Below are positions 1 through 10,099 of a DNA stretch of 64,000 nt, piece by piece. Origin of the DNA: Brachyhypopomus gauderio (Eukaryota > Chordata > Actinopteri > Gymnotiformes > Hypopomidae). The translations under genes and the position numbers were made by a program. The stretch's first letter is position 1, and every line of letters begins with the position of its first letter. Where the stretch lies: the NCBI RefSeq assembly GCF_052324685.1, contig NC_135219.1:22862316-22926315 (forward strand). The letters run 5' to 3'. The notes beneath the pieces are model-generated. The model was not told the DNA's origin. It saw only the letters and a list, made by a program, of their open reading frames with translations, and searched no databases.

Positions 1-125
1 ACAGAGCCTCAGCCATGGGAGTCAAGAGCACACCACCTGAAACAAAATTCAAGACAAAATTAGTCCCGCCTGTATATTTACAAAGTACGGTGATAAAGCT
101 ATTGAATCAGTTTCTTTAACATCCT

Positions 126-152
126 CCCCCCCCCCCCCCCCCCCCCCCCCCC
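126..152. repeat. Poly-C tract, 27 bases
   Basis: An uninterrupted C run that is 27 bases in unit 1, 17 in unit 2 and 23 in unit 3. The length differences mark the units as separate sequences, although homopolymer sequencing error could contribute. Confidence 0.9.
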
Positions 153-153
153 A

Positions 154-875
154 TCAGACTCCACCATGTCAAGAGTAGAGGTGCACTTTTCTCGCCACAG
201 ACATTCAGAGCCCAGTGCAGAATCATCACTGGAGGAAACCTTCAGACTCCAGATTCAAGACTTAGTCAATCACGTACCTCATCCCCAGGATGCATGGACG
301 ATGTCCCCTGAAAGAGAAAACAATTGTCTTAGATTAACAGTCATGGCCTTTTATTCTGAATTGGTCTTATGCTTGTTTCCCGTGTTAGACATCTGTGACC
401 ACTGAATTCTGTAACCAGAGACCACCATGCATGTGTCGTCAAGAAATAAGGTAGGGTCAAATCCTGTTAACTGCACATGGGTACTCAATCGTTGATTGTA
501 GTTTATAAGGAAATTAAAGCTCATTTCAAAATGAATTATTTATTTAGTGTGTATTTCTTGATTAAGATATGTGCTTGTATATACTTAGATATTTGTTAAT
601 GACATATTTGGCATTCTTAGCGAGGAGCAAAGTAAATTTTTCATTGTATCTAAGGAAACCTGTTCCCTCTGTGCATATGACAAACTCTGAATTTGAAAAG
701 ATTAGGTAGGCCTAAATGACGTTCATCACCGGTTAAGGATGCCCTCGCCGGAATACCGAAAGGGTTCGCCCTGAAATATTAATAATCCCCTCAGTCTCTG
801 CCATGTCATTAGTAGAGACGCACTTTTGTCACAATGTACTTTTGGAGCCCAGTGCAAAACATCACGAGAAACTTT
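154..875 (+). repeat. Pair of diverged direct repeats (about 154-240 and 790-875) with an unrecognised reading frame
   Basis: The stretch from about 154 to 240 and the stretch from about 790 to 875 share a clear pattern: a 'catgtca' start, 'agtagag', 'gcactttt', then 'gagcccagtgca' and 'catca'. This looks like an old direct duplication about 635 bp apart. A 79-codon open frame at 166-405 covers the first copy. Units 1 and 2 differ there by two amino-acid-changing substitutions (positions 220 and 230), so I see no sign of protein constraint and recognise no family. Copies lie near 28714-29435 and 59033-59754. The rest of 406-1096 shows no gene that I can support. Confidence 0.4.
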
Positions 876-1096
876 ATTGGTATATGCACAGTAAAGAAAC
901 GTGTTGCTCTGTACAACGAAATAGTAATAAAGGATAAAATAAGCATGCAACATTATGATAAGTATTCATAAATGGAAATGTAAACGAAACAGAAATATAA
1001 ACTGCTAAGAAGTTTATGTACATACAGTCATTGTGCAGTAGCGAGCTACATTGCTTGTTGTCAGACTGGTATGAAAACCCAATAGACTCAGCACAC

Positions 1097-2689
1097 TTAC
1101 AAATTGTCTAAACACACCTGGCACTGCCACATAATCTCCTTTCTGCATTTGCCACATGTGAACCTTTTACAAAAACCACAACGCTTAGTGGCACGGTTAC
1201 TCTTGCAGCCACACTTAACCTGGCACAATGCCCTTTTCCCTGTGTCAGGTGTGGGTTGTTGCTGCTGAAACTCTACCTTGGACACCTCCTTGGCTTCCAT
1301 ATGAGACTGTGCAAGTTCTGTTGCAAGCTTCACCAAGAACTCGGACCGTCTCTCTTTTACCCCAGTGCATGCTTGAAAAAGCACATGTGCATTCAGGCAT
1401 GAAATGTCAATCATGTTATAAAACACAGCGACTGGCCAACGCCGTGTTCCTGAACGTACACTGTACTTTCGCACCATCTGGTCCATGACATCCACACCAC
1501 ATTTTAGGCTGTTGTAGTCTGTGATTGTGTTTGGCTTTTTTTTTCGGGTGTCTCCAATCTCCACCGTACTGTGCATGCTACTGAGGATGCAGACAGTCTT
1601 TTTCCGTCTGGGCGCGTAAACGGTCAGCGTGGCACCAGAGGTTGAAAACACCTGTGTACTAAATTTCTCACGGCCCAAATTCTTTTTGACAGAGTCTGGA
1701 AGCTCACGACGAATCTTGTTTACTGTGCCAAGGAGGGTGGTCTTCCGGCCCAGCAACTGCCTTGCTAGTGACAGTGAGGTGAAAAAATTGTCTGTGGTAA
1801 CAGTTCTTCCTTGGTCCATAAATGGTTCCATAAGCTTCATCACCACATTTTCCGATAGTCTTTCCCCCACGGGACGACTGGAGTCTTTGCCAAGATATGG
1901 GATGATGTTGCATACATACTTGGATTTCAGGTCACATGCCACCCAGAACTTTATCCCAAACTTGTCGGGTTTTGTTGCAATGTACTGAAGAAAAGAGCAA
2001 CGGGTCTTAGTTGGAAAAAGTTGCTCATCTATGGTGATATGCCTTCCTGGGTTGTAACAAGTGATGCAATTGGCAGCGAAAGACCCCCAAACATTAGAGA
2101 TTGCAGCAAACCGGTCAGTTGCAGCTCGTTCACTGCGTGTGTACTTGTCGTCAAAGTGAAGGTGCTGCATGATGTTCTGGAAGCGGTTTCGCGACATAAT
2201 CTTGGTGATTAAGGGCACTCCCAGTGTTGTAGACCATGAGTCATGCACCGCTGGAAGGCGCACAACACCTCGCAGGATGAGGATTGCAATGAACGCCTTT
2301 AGCTCAGCGAGGGACATGAACCAGTTTTCTTGCTGTGTCTGGCGTGCATGCTGGACAGTCCACCCCTGTATGATCCGAAGCATTTCAATAGAAACGAAAC
2401 AGAGGAAACTCTGTAAGCGACTCGATTCTTTCCGTAGGGCAAACGCAGTTGGCTCTCCATTCGTGGTATTGCATTTACTTGGGCTTGGATGCACTCCATC
2501 ATGTCTTCCGATCTGTTCTTCATGCCACACTGTGCCGTCTTTTGCAGTCTCTGTCAGCCGCCCGTGTGTCTCCACGCGACCCCTCTTTACTGGTGATGAA
2601 GTCTCCTCATCTACAGGACCATATGTTTGAGATTTGATTAGTGAAAGGTTGAAATAATGTGAAATTGACAAACATAATATTTGAAACAT
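1097..2689 (-). CDS. piggyBac-type transposase (PGBD4-like), intact 530-aa frame, unit 1
   Basis: A DDE/D transposase that would cut and paste DNA at TTAA sites in the nucleus. The RNase H-like core carries the expected acidic residues: D221 in 'ITIDEQLFPTKTR', D300 in 'VTTDNFFTSL', and D400/D403 in 'CGVDVMDQM', followed by the conserved RWP at about 417-419. A cysteine-rich C-terminal DNA-binding domain lies at about 489-526 (CGC, CGFC, CGKC and CQVC clusters). The first 26 residues are weakly family-like and may instead be intron: 'ctgtag' on the coding strand directly precedes the 'DEETSSPVKRGR' part, so the true start may be in an upstream exon. No stop or frameshift interrupts the frame. 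I could not find matching inverted ends at TTAA sites in 406-1096 or just beyond 2689, so element limits are unresolved. Unit 1 has N172 and K342 where units 2 and 3 have D and E. Confidence 0.9.
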   Translation of the reverse strand: MFQILCLSISHYFNLSLIKSQTYGPVDEETSSPVKRGRVETHGRLTETAKDGTVWHEEQIGRHDGVHPSPSKCNTTNGEPTAFALRKESSRLQSFLCFVSIEMLRIIQGWTVQHARQTQQENWFMSLAELKAFIAILILRGVVRLPAVHDSWSTTLGVPLITKIMSRNRFQNIMQHLHFDDKYTRSERAATDRFAAISNVWGSFAANCITCYNPGRHITIDEQLFPTKTRCSFLQYIATKPDKFGIKFWVACDLKSKYVCNIIPYLGKDSSRPVGERLSENVVMKLMEPFMDQGRTVTTDNFFTSLSLARQLLGRKTTLLGTVNKIRRELPDSVKKNLGREKFSTQVFSTSGATLTVYAPRRKKTVCILSSMHSTVEIGDTRKKKPNTITDYNSLKCGVDVMDQMVRKYSVRSGTRRWPVAVFYNMIDISCLNAHVLFQACTGVKERRSEFLVKLATELAQSHMEAKEVSKVEFQQQQPTPDTGKRALCQVKCGCKSNRATKRCGFCKRFTCGKCRKEIMWQCQVCLDNL

Positions 2690-2703
2690 AGCCGGCGATT
2701 GGC

Positions 2704-3692
2704 GGGTTCACACACAAATAGGCATTCTGGCCTTAATGGGGCCATAAATAAATTAATGTGTGCACAAAAAGATTCAATTGAGGCATTAAAGGCCCAAAAC
2801 GATCAAAATGTGTATTGGGAAATTGAGTCAGATCAAAGAACTAAATCACATGCTGAGATCAGCAGTGTGTGTGTGTGTGTATGGGGTCTTATGTATGTAC
2901 TATTCAGTCAGTTCCAGTATTTGGCCAGTAAATGGAGCCCATGTAATACCATACTGATATTACAGTAATGAAATAAGACATTTTAGTGAAATAAAAGGTT
3001 CATTTCTGGTCAAGCAGTGCACCTTTTGTTATGAGATCTAATTGCAAAGTTATTTATCTCATTGATCTGACTCATACAAGACCCTTTATTTGTCTGTATT
3101 CTGCATAACAGGATTGCAGCATGAGTTTTTATGATTTCTTAGGTTTTTGGACAATGTAGCGACAGGCCAATTTGAACCAAACTTGGCATACCTGAAGGAC
3201 CTCAGTCTATAAAAGGCTTTGAAATTGGGAGTTGATCAACATGTTTATATGAATTATAGCAATATAGGTCATATATGGCCTCAATGATATAATGGGAAAA
3301 TGGACCCACCTGAAAATAAAAAAAAATCCAACAATTTTTAAAAATAGTTTACCTACAGTGTCTACAGATTATGCCCATGCCACTCTTGCCATCATTGGAT
3401 CAAATTCCTAGGACTAGTTAGAAAAGTGCTATTTTCAAACAATTGATGAATGTGACAAAACTACGCCTTTTTTAATAGGACTTGTAATTGCAAAGTTGTC
3501 AGGTGGACTGCAAGGAATCAAAAGAATCAAGTTTCATTTTCCTAAGCAAAGATTTGGAAAAGTTATGCATGATTCACAAATAGTGCCACCTAGTGGCCAA
3601 ATGTTTCAAAACTGCACAGTGTGACAGTCCTGAGATGTGTGTGAACCCTAAATTGCAAAAATAGGTTTCCCCACACTACGTGTGTGAACCCC
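2704..3692. mobile_element. Interspersed fish repeat, possible non-autonomous DNA element
   Basis: No gene is visible in this AT-rich block. A 12-base motif 'gggttcacacac' at 2704-2715 recurs inverted as 'gtgtgtgaaccc' at 3637-3648 and again at 3680-3691, which suggests inverted ends of a non-autonomous element. No convincing target duplication was found. The interior has the texture of an abundant fish repeat ('gccacctagtgg' near 3588) and a short GT run near 2865-2880. Confidence 0.35.
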
Positions 3693-3868
3693 AATTATAA
3701 TTCCAAAACATCTCAAGTATGCCACCTTGGAAGTAATGTAGGATTGTTTTCACACAGCAATACGTGGCATATATATATATATTTTTTTTTATTTAAAAAA
3801 AATAAAAAATTGAAAACTCGCGGGTTTAGTGTTGACAGTGGGAGCAAACCTGGAACAACAAATCAGAC

Positions 3869-4168
3869 ATGGATTTAACGAGAGAAGGCAGTCCTGCCAA
3901 AAAAGCTAAGCGTACGTGTAAGTACCTTGACGAATGGGACAGGGAATTTACTTTCCTAAAGAGGAGCATGAAGGGGCATAGCTACTCATTCTGTAAGATA
4001 TGTAGCTGTGATTTTAGTGCCTCTCATGGGGGAAGGAACGATGTCCGTCAGCACGAACAATCTGCCAAGCACGAACGCGGGCTAAAGGCACAGAAATATG
4101 CCCAGGAGATGTCCCCGTTTGTATCTAGAAATACCACTAGAAAATTGAATTTTTTTATTCATTTGTAG
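3869..4168 (+). pseudogene. BED-type zinc-finger first exon of a hAT-like transposase (remnant)
   Basis: A 99-codon frame whose first roughly 85 residues resemble the N-terminus of vertebrate hAT-type transposases and their relatives: a basic patch ('KKAKR'), 'YLDEWDREFTFL', then a zinc finger with C42, C45, H62 and H68 and the signature 'SHGGRNDVRQH'. In intact relatives a large catalytic region follows; here the frame runs into unrelated AT-rich sequence and stops. It is therefore a single orphan exon or a truncated insertion. It may use a splice donor within the last 30 codons, but no downstream catalytic exon is visible within the unit. Confidence 0.6.
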
Positions 4169-4708
4169 TTCAAAACATAATTGGGGTGTTTATTCTTCAC
4201 TTTTTGCCACTCCAAAGATGTTTTCGTCTCTCCTACAGCCTCGATTGCAGCTATATGTAAATAACAGATTATGCAAATTAGGCGATGACGTCATATACGT
4301 GAAATGTCCCGTATTTTTAAATACAAAACTTGACAGGTATGTTGCGGTGTGTGTGTGCGCGGTGGCGACGTGCGGTGTGTGTGTGTGTGTGTGAGGGGAG
4401 GGGGGGTGACGTGGTGATTATCTGCTGGTCATCCGCATCTTCATCCCCTCCCCTGTGAGGCCAGCTCTGATTGGCTCTTGCTCAGACTCATCATCAGTGC
4501 TGGACCCCAGGAAGTGGGCGGTAGGTCATTTCCTGCACTGCCATGGCTGACGTGATGGACAGTGTTGCCAAGAAGTCCTGCTGAACTCTGGTTAAGGTCA
4601 GAGATCAGAAAGTCATTTCAGGTGGTTGTGGCAAACCAGTTAATAGAAATTATATTTATATTTCCAGATATAATTACATAATGGTAAACCAGCAGAATTA
4701 ATAAGTAT

Positions 4709-4916
4709 TAGGGGTGGGCATAGATTAATTTTTTAAAATCTAGATTAAACTCACTGAAATCTTGAAATTAATCTAGATTAAAATTGCTCATTCAGAATAT
4801 GTGTGCTACCCAAGTAATGACTAAAAGTCAGTCTTTGTTTTATTTATTTCTTGTAAAGTGTCCTTGAGTGTTGTGAAAGGCGCTTTTAAATAAAATGTAT
4901 TATTATTATTATGATG
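4709..4916 (+). mobile_element. Fragment of a hAT-like MITE followed by a LINE/SINE 3' tail
   Basis: The stretch begins 'taggggtgggcatagatt' and carries repeated 'aatctagattaa' palindromes, typical of a fish hAT-type non-autonomous element, but no matching right end is present. From about 4849 it runs into a tail of the type '...ttgtaaagtgtcc...gcgctt...aaataaaatgtatta' ending in ATT repeats, the usual 3' end of L2-clade LINEs and their SINEs. Copies are at 33269-33476 and 63588-63795. Confidence 0.45.
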
Positions 4917-5143
4917 TATACAATGCTAATATCGGAATTAATTTAATATACACAAAGAAGCGGTTTGCTGCGAGATATTGTTAGGTTTCTCATTAAATGG
5001 CTTCAATAATATCTAAGTATAATCATGCTCTGGAGCTCTGTTCACTGAATTCCAAACACATGTTCCCATAAAGCTCAGCCAATCAGAATGAGCGCTCCAG
5101 GTCCTTCACTAACTCCGCCCCTCACTGTCTCTGCTCTTTGCAG

Positions 5144-5266
5144 GAGCTGGAGGAGAGCTTCCACATTAGCAGGATGGAGCAGATCGCCTTTGAATTCAAT
5201 GTGCTGGTGTCTCTAGAGATGGTCCTCTACCTGCCCGAGAGCAGGTCACAACGCACTACCACCTGA
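5144..5266 (+). pseudogene. Orphan last exon of a CABLES-like gene (CDK5/ABL1 enzyme substrate family), unit 1
   Basis: A good acceptor ('ctctttgcag') is followed by 40 codons and a stop. The frame reads 'ELEESFHISRMEQIAFEF' then 'NVLVSLEMVLYLPE'. From memory, the end of vertebrate CABLES1/2 (cyclin-like C-terminus) reads close to 'LEEKFRLNRRELIAFEF' then 'LVALEFALHLPEHEV', so the match is strong over about 32 residues. After 'LPE' the frame diverges ('SRSQRTTT', stop), while a shifted frame reads 'EQVTTHYHL', as expected for the family's 'HEV-PHYRRL' end, so a small indel has altered the tail. No other CABLES exon is visible upstream in the unit. It is probably a piece of a neighbouring gene caught by the duplication. 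Confidence 0.7.
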
Positions 5267-5516
5267 GCCTTCCAGTCCCAGCCAGCCCAGCCAGAACTGA
5301 CGCCCCCTTTGAGTGGGTGTGGTTTTGCAGACCGGCCTCAGGGAGGACTTCAGCACAACACTAAGTGCTTGTGGGTTAAATTGAACATTTGTTCTTGCTT
5401 TTTGTGTTTGTTTTTGGGTCTTATGCGAGGGTAATTAAATGACAGTAATATTAGCTAAAGCACTTAAATCAACTCCAAACACTCAAATAATAAGAGAGAT
5501 TTCCTTAAACCTCTCT

Positions 5517-5758
5517 TTAAACATTATCTGTAGAACCAGCCTGCGCACCACGGACTTGTGCTAACGGGCCACCCAATGGAGGATGGGTTCCCTTTTGAGT
5601 CTTGGTCCTCCCAAGGTTTCTTCCTAATCCCCACCACCATAGGGAGTTTTTCCTTGCCACTGTCGCCTTGGCTTGCTCATTAGGGATCTGGACCCATACG
5701 ATTGTAAAGCTGCTTTGTGACGTGTTGTGAAAGCTATATAAATAAATTTGACTTTGAC
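5517..5758 (+). mobile_element. Fish LINE/SINE 3' region with L2-type tail
   Basis: Contains the widespread fish motif 'gggagtttttccttgccact', then 'ttgtaaagctgctttgtgac', then 'gctatataaataaatttgac'. This is a 5'-truncated retroposed tail with no coding capacity. The 83-codon frame read on the opposite strand here is incidental. Confidence 0.6.
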
Positions 5759-6299
5759 TATACAACAAAAATAACTTCTATGTTTAATTTACAGTAGAAC
5801 TATAATCCACACACTTCTTTGATTGGTGTATTTTTAGGCACACTGAAACAGCATATATAATTTACTATAGCTATAAATTATTATACATCTAAGCATTCCT
5901 GCTTTTAACCTATTAATGGTGATTATGTGTATAATTTTATGCAATGTATGTTTTTTTTTTTTATAGTTTGTCACTTGTACTACATCACTGTCCCACTAGT
6001 GGGCAGTATTTGACAGGGAGCTGTGTTGAGACCAGAGACCGTATGTATATATATATATATATACATATACTCTCAGAGGGCCTAAAAATATTCTTAAAAC
6101 ATAAATATATATAATATAATTTATCCAATTTTATTTAATCCACTTACAGTTTGACAATCGACATCTAAACAATTAGAAAAATATAAGCAAATACATTATT
6201 CACCCGTGTCAATCCAGAATTAGACAGATGATGTAATGTGAATTATGGTGATTTATTTTATTTTTTTTTTCTCTAACCTTAAAATGATCCCTTTAAGGT

Positions 6300-6554
6300 C
6301 ACGGGTCGGCAACCCGCGGCTCCGGAGCCGCATGCAGCTCTTTATCCCTGTGATGCAGCTCAGCTTTTGAATAGAATTAATGAGTATTTAATTAACGTAT
6401 ATTATTTTTGAGACTTTAAAAAATGTTCGGGTGGAATTTTACAAATGTCCGGTATTTACTTTCGCTTTGCTTGAGTGACATGTCATCGTCACTGAAATAA
6501 ATTTCCAATTATTTTGCTTTTGTGGCTCCGAGTCAAAAAGGTTGCCGACCCCTG
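6300..6554. mobile_element. hAT-type MITE, 255 bp
   Basis: The ends are inverted: left 'cacgggtcggcaacc' and right '...ggttgccgacccctg', i.e. a 'CAGGGGTCGGCAACC' type terminus with one change. Flanks are 'ctttaaggt' (left) and 'ctttaggt' (right), consistent with an 8-bp target duplication that gained one base. The terminus is a familiar fish and vertebrate hAT end. The upstream 5770-6290 holds only a TA repeat (about 6042-6062) and AT-rich DNA. Confidence 0.75.
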
Positions 6555-6771
6555 CTTTAGGTCATGCTAGTCTGTAAATATTGGCTGCAATGTTAAGGTA
6601 CAGTGCAATATGATTAATTGTATAAAATGCTTTCACTTTTATATGTAAAATTGACACAACACAATACATTATGTATTTCTTAACTTTTACTGTATTTGTA
6701 AAAAAATTTAATGAATACAATAGTAATACAATTGACAGAATAAATTGAAATTGTTTTAATTGTTCATGAGT

Positions 6772-9508
6772 TCATGTCTTCATTATGATTTTCCATTGCT
6801 TGGTCATAGAGAGGTATTTTGGCATGTAAGTGTTAAAGAAAAACATGTCACACCTCCTTTTCACCTCTTCTAATACACTGCTATCTCTCTAAACTCGCTG
6901 CACAAAGATATCATCATGGGCACAGATAACTAAATCACACCACTGCATACCAGTAATCAATAACTGGAATTGGATTTGCCAATAATAACAATGGCTCTCC
7001 TTCATTTTGTGTAGGCCTTGTGCCACTTTGAGGAATTTGCAGTCTACATAGCTTTGTGCATTTGGGCACTTAATTTCAACAAGCCCAAATGATGGACGCT
7101 CAAGTGTGTCATACACAAGTCCATCAGGTGATGCACCCAGCCAAGATGCATCTGGATGAATCACTAGCCCACACTTGGTCAAGTTCAAGTTTTTCAGAAC
7201 TGCATAGTCCTTTAAGGCCCCTGTTTCCATTTCAAGTCCTCTCTTCATGTGTGCTGTTTGTCGTGTCCCTCGGATTATCCTTTCTGCCAGGCTTTCTGCA
7301 GCACCTGGACCTCTAACGTGGCTCACCTCTCTGAAATGTGAGGCAGTCACTCTTTCTCTCCTAAGTGAATGCCACTCAGGTGTAGCACTTTGGGATCTTG
7401 TTGCCTCCTCAATAAGGTGTGATTGTGACAAGGTCACAGAAAGTGAGCTTAGGTGTAGCTGTTCTTGGTGTGTTGGCACAAATGAATATTCAGGTGGGCT
7501 TAGATGGTAACATTCTAGTGGCAGACTCGGGAATGGGGGTGCATCCTCATGTATGACAACACTGTCAGATGGAGGTGGTGGTTGTTGATAGGACAGTACA
7601 CTGCCAACTTGTACCTTCCCAAAGATGGAGTCCACAAGTGGCTTGTCAGGCGAGATGTTCATTGTGCAGATGAGTGGAAGAGAATCTGCTTTGATTCCAG
7701 CGTAGACTGGTCCATGATTGAGGGTGGCCGGGTGTGGGAGCTCACCGCTGTAGCCCTTGAAAAGTGTACTTCTGAAATAAAAGAAGAGTGAATAACATTT
7801 ATTTTTACACATTGTAATCTGTTCACCAGCACAACTGATTGTGAATCACATATCACATGTCATCTGAAGTACAACGAGGCTAAATTAAATCTTGAAGAGA
7901 ACAGGGTCTTATCAGATGATCAAAAGCATTCATTTTTTTTACCACACACTGTAATCTGCCTATTAAATTTGGTACTACATACCTAACTCCACTGGCTGTA
8001 GTAGCACCTGGTTTTGGCTTTAGGACAACCATGGCATCCACGGGTCCAGGCTTCACCCCCTATTAATTTAAAAGATGGTGTTAGTAAAGTGACTGTGATA
8101 CATTAACTAACATTAAATAATGAAATAAGACAAACCATTGTTGGTGATTTATGCCACTTCTGTTCTGTCTGTGTGCATGAAAGGACAGGAGGGATCGACA
8201 GACATGCCAGATTCAGAATAATGAGCAGTCTGGAAAAGCAATGCAACCAAGTGTTTGCAGATTCCGCAACTAGCAACACAAGAGCAGTTGCTCTTAATGA
8301 GCACAACTGGCATTGAATCACGTAATGTCATCTGAAATACACAAGAGGCAATATTTAATATCTTGAAAAGAAGACTTCAGCAATGTCAATAGGCGCAATA
8401 TCTGTCCCATCATGTTGGTAGTGGTGAATGTCACTTGTCTATTGTCTCATGTAACGTTTGTGCTGTTTTGCATCACTCTTAAAACACTTGGCTATACTGT
8501 CTTTCTATTCTACAGTGTTGTGCATGGTTCAATCTACTAGTTCACTGAGCAACTATAAACTAAATATATTTTAGATTTAAACTTCATTTTCACTCCAGAT
8601 GAAATGCTTACACATAGGAGTGAAACAGGCCTACTTATATTTATATTATTTTGTTGTTTCCACCACCAACAACAGAACAGTGCAGGTTTTACTTCAACTG
8701 CTTCTTGAAGAGTGTTATCAGAATATGTTAATAGGTGTAAGTGTTGCAGCCATATGTTAATAAAGAAGTTAAGATGAAAGATTTGAAAGACAGATTGACA
8801 GATTTTAGAAAATGCAGTTTGAAGAATAGCTGAGGTGAACTATATTCTGCTTTTGAGTCATAGAGGTAGATAACAATAGCTCGAACTGTAAAATAAACTC
8901 CCATTGGTTTACTATAGGCAAAATAGACTGCTAATGATTCCCACTCAGCTACTCTGCATTTGGCTACCATTGTAAGCTTTGAAAACCAATGCCTATGGTT
9001 ATCACAGCTTACGTGAAGTAAGAGCAAGGATAAAAGATTGAACTTGTGTTGAACTCACTTTTGAACTTGTTCAACAGAACTTTGAACGTGACACTGAACA
9101 GAACTCGTGTCATTTTAACCAGTCCTACTCTCAGCTGGTGTGGCGTATCTGTTTTCTTCATAGATCTGTAGCAGTGAGCCCTCACTGTTATCTCGTTAGC
9201 CTTACTTTTGCCTGATACTTCCATCAGAAATACAAACATGTTTTAAAAAGGCATTTCTAGTACTAGGACAGGTTGGTTCGTTACTAAAAACAACATCACT
9301 TCATTAGACTGCCACCTCAGGCTAGCTAGCTAACTAGCGTCGGCCACTTACCTTCAAAATTGCAGAGGTAGGATGAAACGTAGAACTTGAAACCCTTTTC
9401 AAGTTGACTCTGTGTCGTTGTACTTGATGCTCTGACAATACGACGCACATCGTTGACGGTAAATTTCGGGAACTCCAACAGGCACCTTGTGAATTTAGAC
9501 TCGGCCAT
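6772..9508 (-). pseudogene. SWIM zinc-finger/YqaJ-exonuclease gene (ISL2EU-transposon type), unit 1, damaged
   Basis: Five exons can be traced on the minus strand. The start exon is 9508-9352 ('MAESKFTRCLLEFPKFTV', donor GTAAGT). The next starts at 9211 and has an unclear end. Then come a SWIM exon 8331-8136, an exon 8059-7983, and the main exon from 7771. The main exon encodes a PD-(D/E)XK nuclease of the YqaJ family: 'GASPDG' supplies the metal-binding D, 'VEIKC' the E-x-K pair, and 'YYWQIQFQL' the following Q helix. Such proteins accompany ISL2EU transposases and are common in fish genomes. In unit 1 a TAG at 6891-6889 ends the frame 39 codons early relative to unit 2. In both units the SWIM exon changes frame after 'HYSESGMSV', continuing as 'PPVLSCTQTEQKWH', so the gene is probably not functional. 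No partner transposase was found nearby. Confidence 0.72.
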
Positions 9509-9559
9509 GACATCGACACTTCCGCATACCAACCGGAAATACGGTACCATCCTGACACC

Positions 9560-9700
9560 AACGAGGAAGTGGTGCGTGCACCTAGGCCAATCAGGGCAAA
9601 ACCAGTTTCAAATGACAGCAAAATTGACCAATCATATCTTCCCTCTTAGTGGGCGGGCTTAACTGTATGATAATTTCTGCCCGCTGTGGCGACGCTAGCT
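9560..9700. promoter_or_regulatory. Possible bidirectional promoter: two CCAAT boxes and a GC box
   Basis: CCAAT boxes at 9587-9591 and 9628-9632 and a 'gggcggg' at about 9652 lie 80-150 bp upstream of the YqaJ gene start (minus strand) and about 450 bp before the first recognised exon of the TOGARAM2-like gene (plus strand). No TATA box is placed convincingly. Promoter activity is an inference from motifs only. Confidence 0.35.
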
Positions 9701-10099
9701 GTCGTTAGCGTTATTATTTATTTATTATTTACTTTTTTGTACATATGCTACTCAACTTGTTTAACTCTGATTCCTTGTATTACCACTTGTGCCTTGTTTT
9801 TGTTTGTAAGCGATTATTGTAAATAAAGGTAAAAAAAAAAAAGGTTATTGTAGCAGCCTGGCTGAGTTGGTGTTTTGGTTAGAATAACAGGAAATTGTGA
9901 TATCACGTGATACTCAACTTTGGAACGTTTGGTTTAGAATGTTTGGTTGGGAAGGTGGAATGTTTGGATTCAGTTTTGATGCTGAAAAGCTCAAAACAAG
10001 TCGCACGACATTTTGCTGAGAATTACAAACCTAAATAATCTAACAAATCTTTCTATTTTTTCTAGATCTTTCTCTCTTTCTATTCTTTCTATTTTTCAG

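Noticed and set aside
1228-2637. Several open frames on the plus strand opposite the piggyBac-type gene
   Set aside because: They are antisense shadows of a conserved coding region and resemble no protein; they recur only because the unit is duplicated.
733-2735. TTAA at 733-736 and 2732-2735 as the target duplication of the piggyBac-type element
   Set aside because: The sequences just inside these TTAA sites are not convincing inverted copies of each other, so I do not claim element boundaries.
4550-4592. Short frame starting 'MADVMDSVAKKSC' as a possible first exon
   Set aside because: Only 13 codons before a stop, no splice donor in frame, and no recognised family.
5517-5768. An 83-codon minus-strand frame
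   Set aside because: It is the reverse of a common fish LINE/SINE tail.
7089-7791. Plus-strand frames opposite the YqaJ nuclease exon
   Set aside because: Antisense to a conserved nuclease exon, with no recognisable product.
8728-9027. A 99-codon minus-strand frame between YqaJ-gene exons
   Set aside because: It lies where an intron is expected, has no family similarity I recognise, and lacks clear splice continuity with its neighbours.
6772-9508. Reading the 'viral recombinase' label of the YqaJ family as evidence of a viral insertion
   Set aside because: The SWIM-YqaJ exon layout is that of ISL2EU-type DNA transposon genes in fish. No capsid, envelope, LTR or polymerase similarity was seen anywhere in the window.
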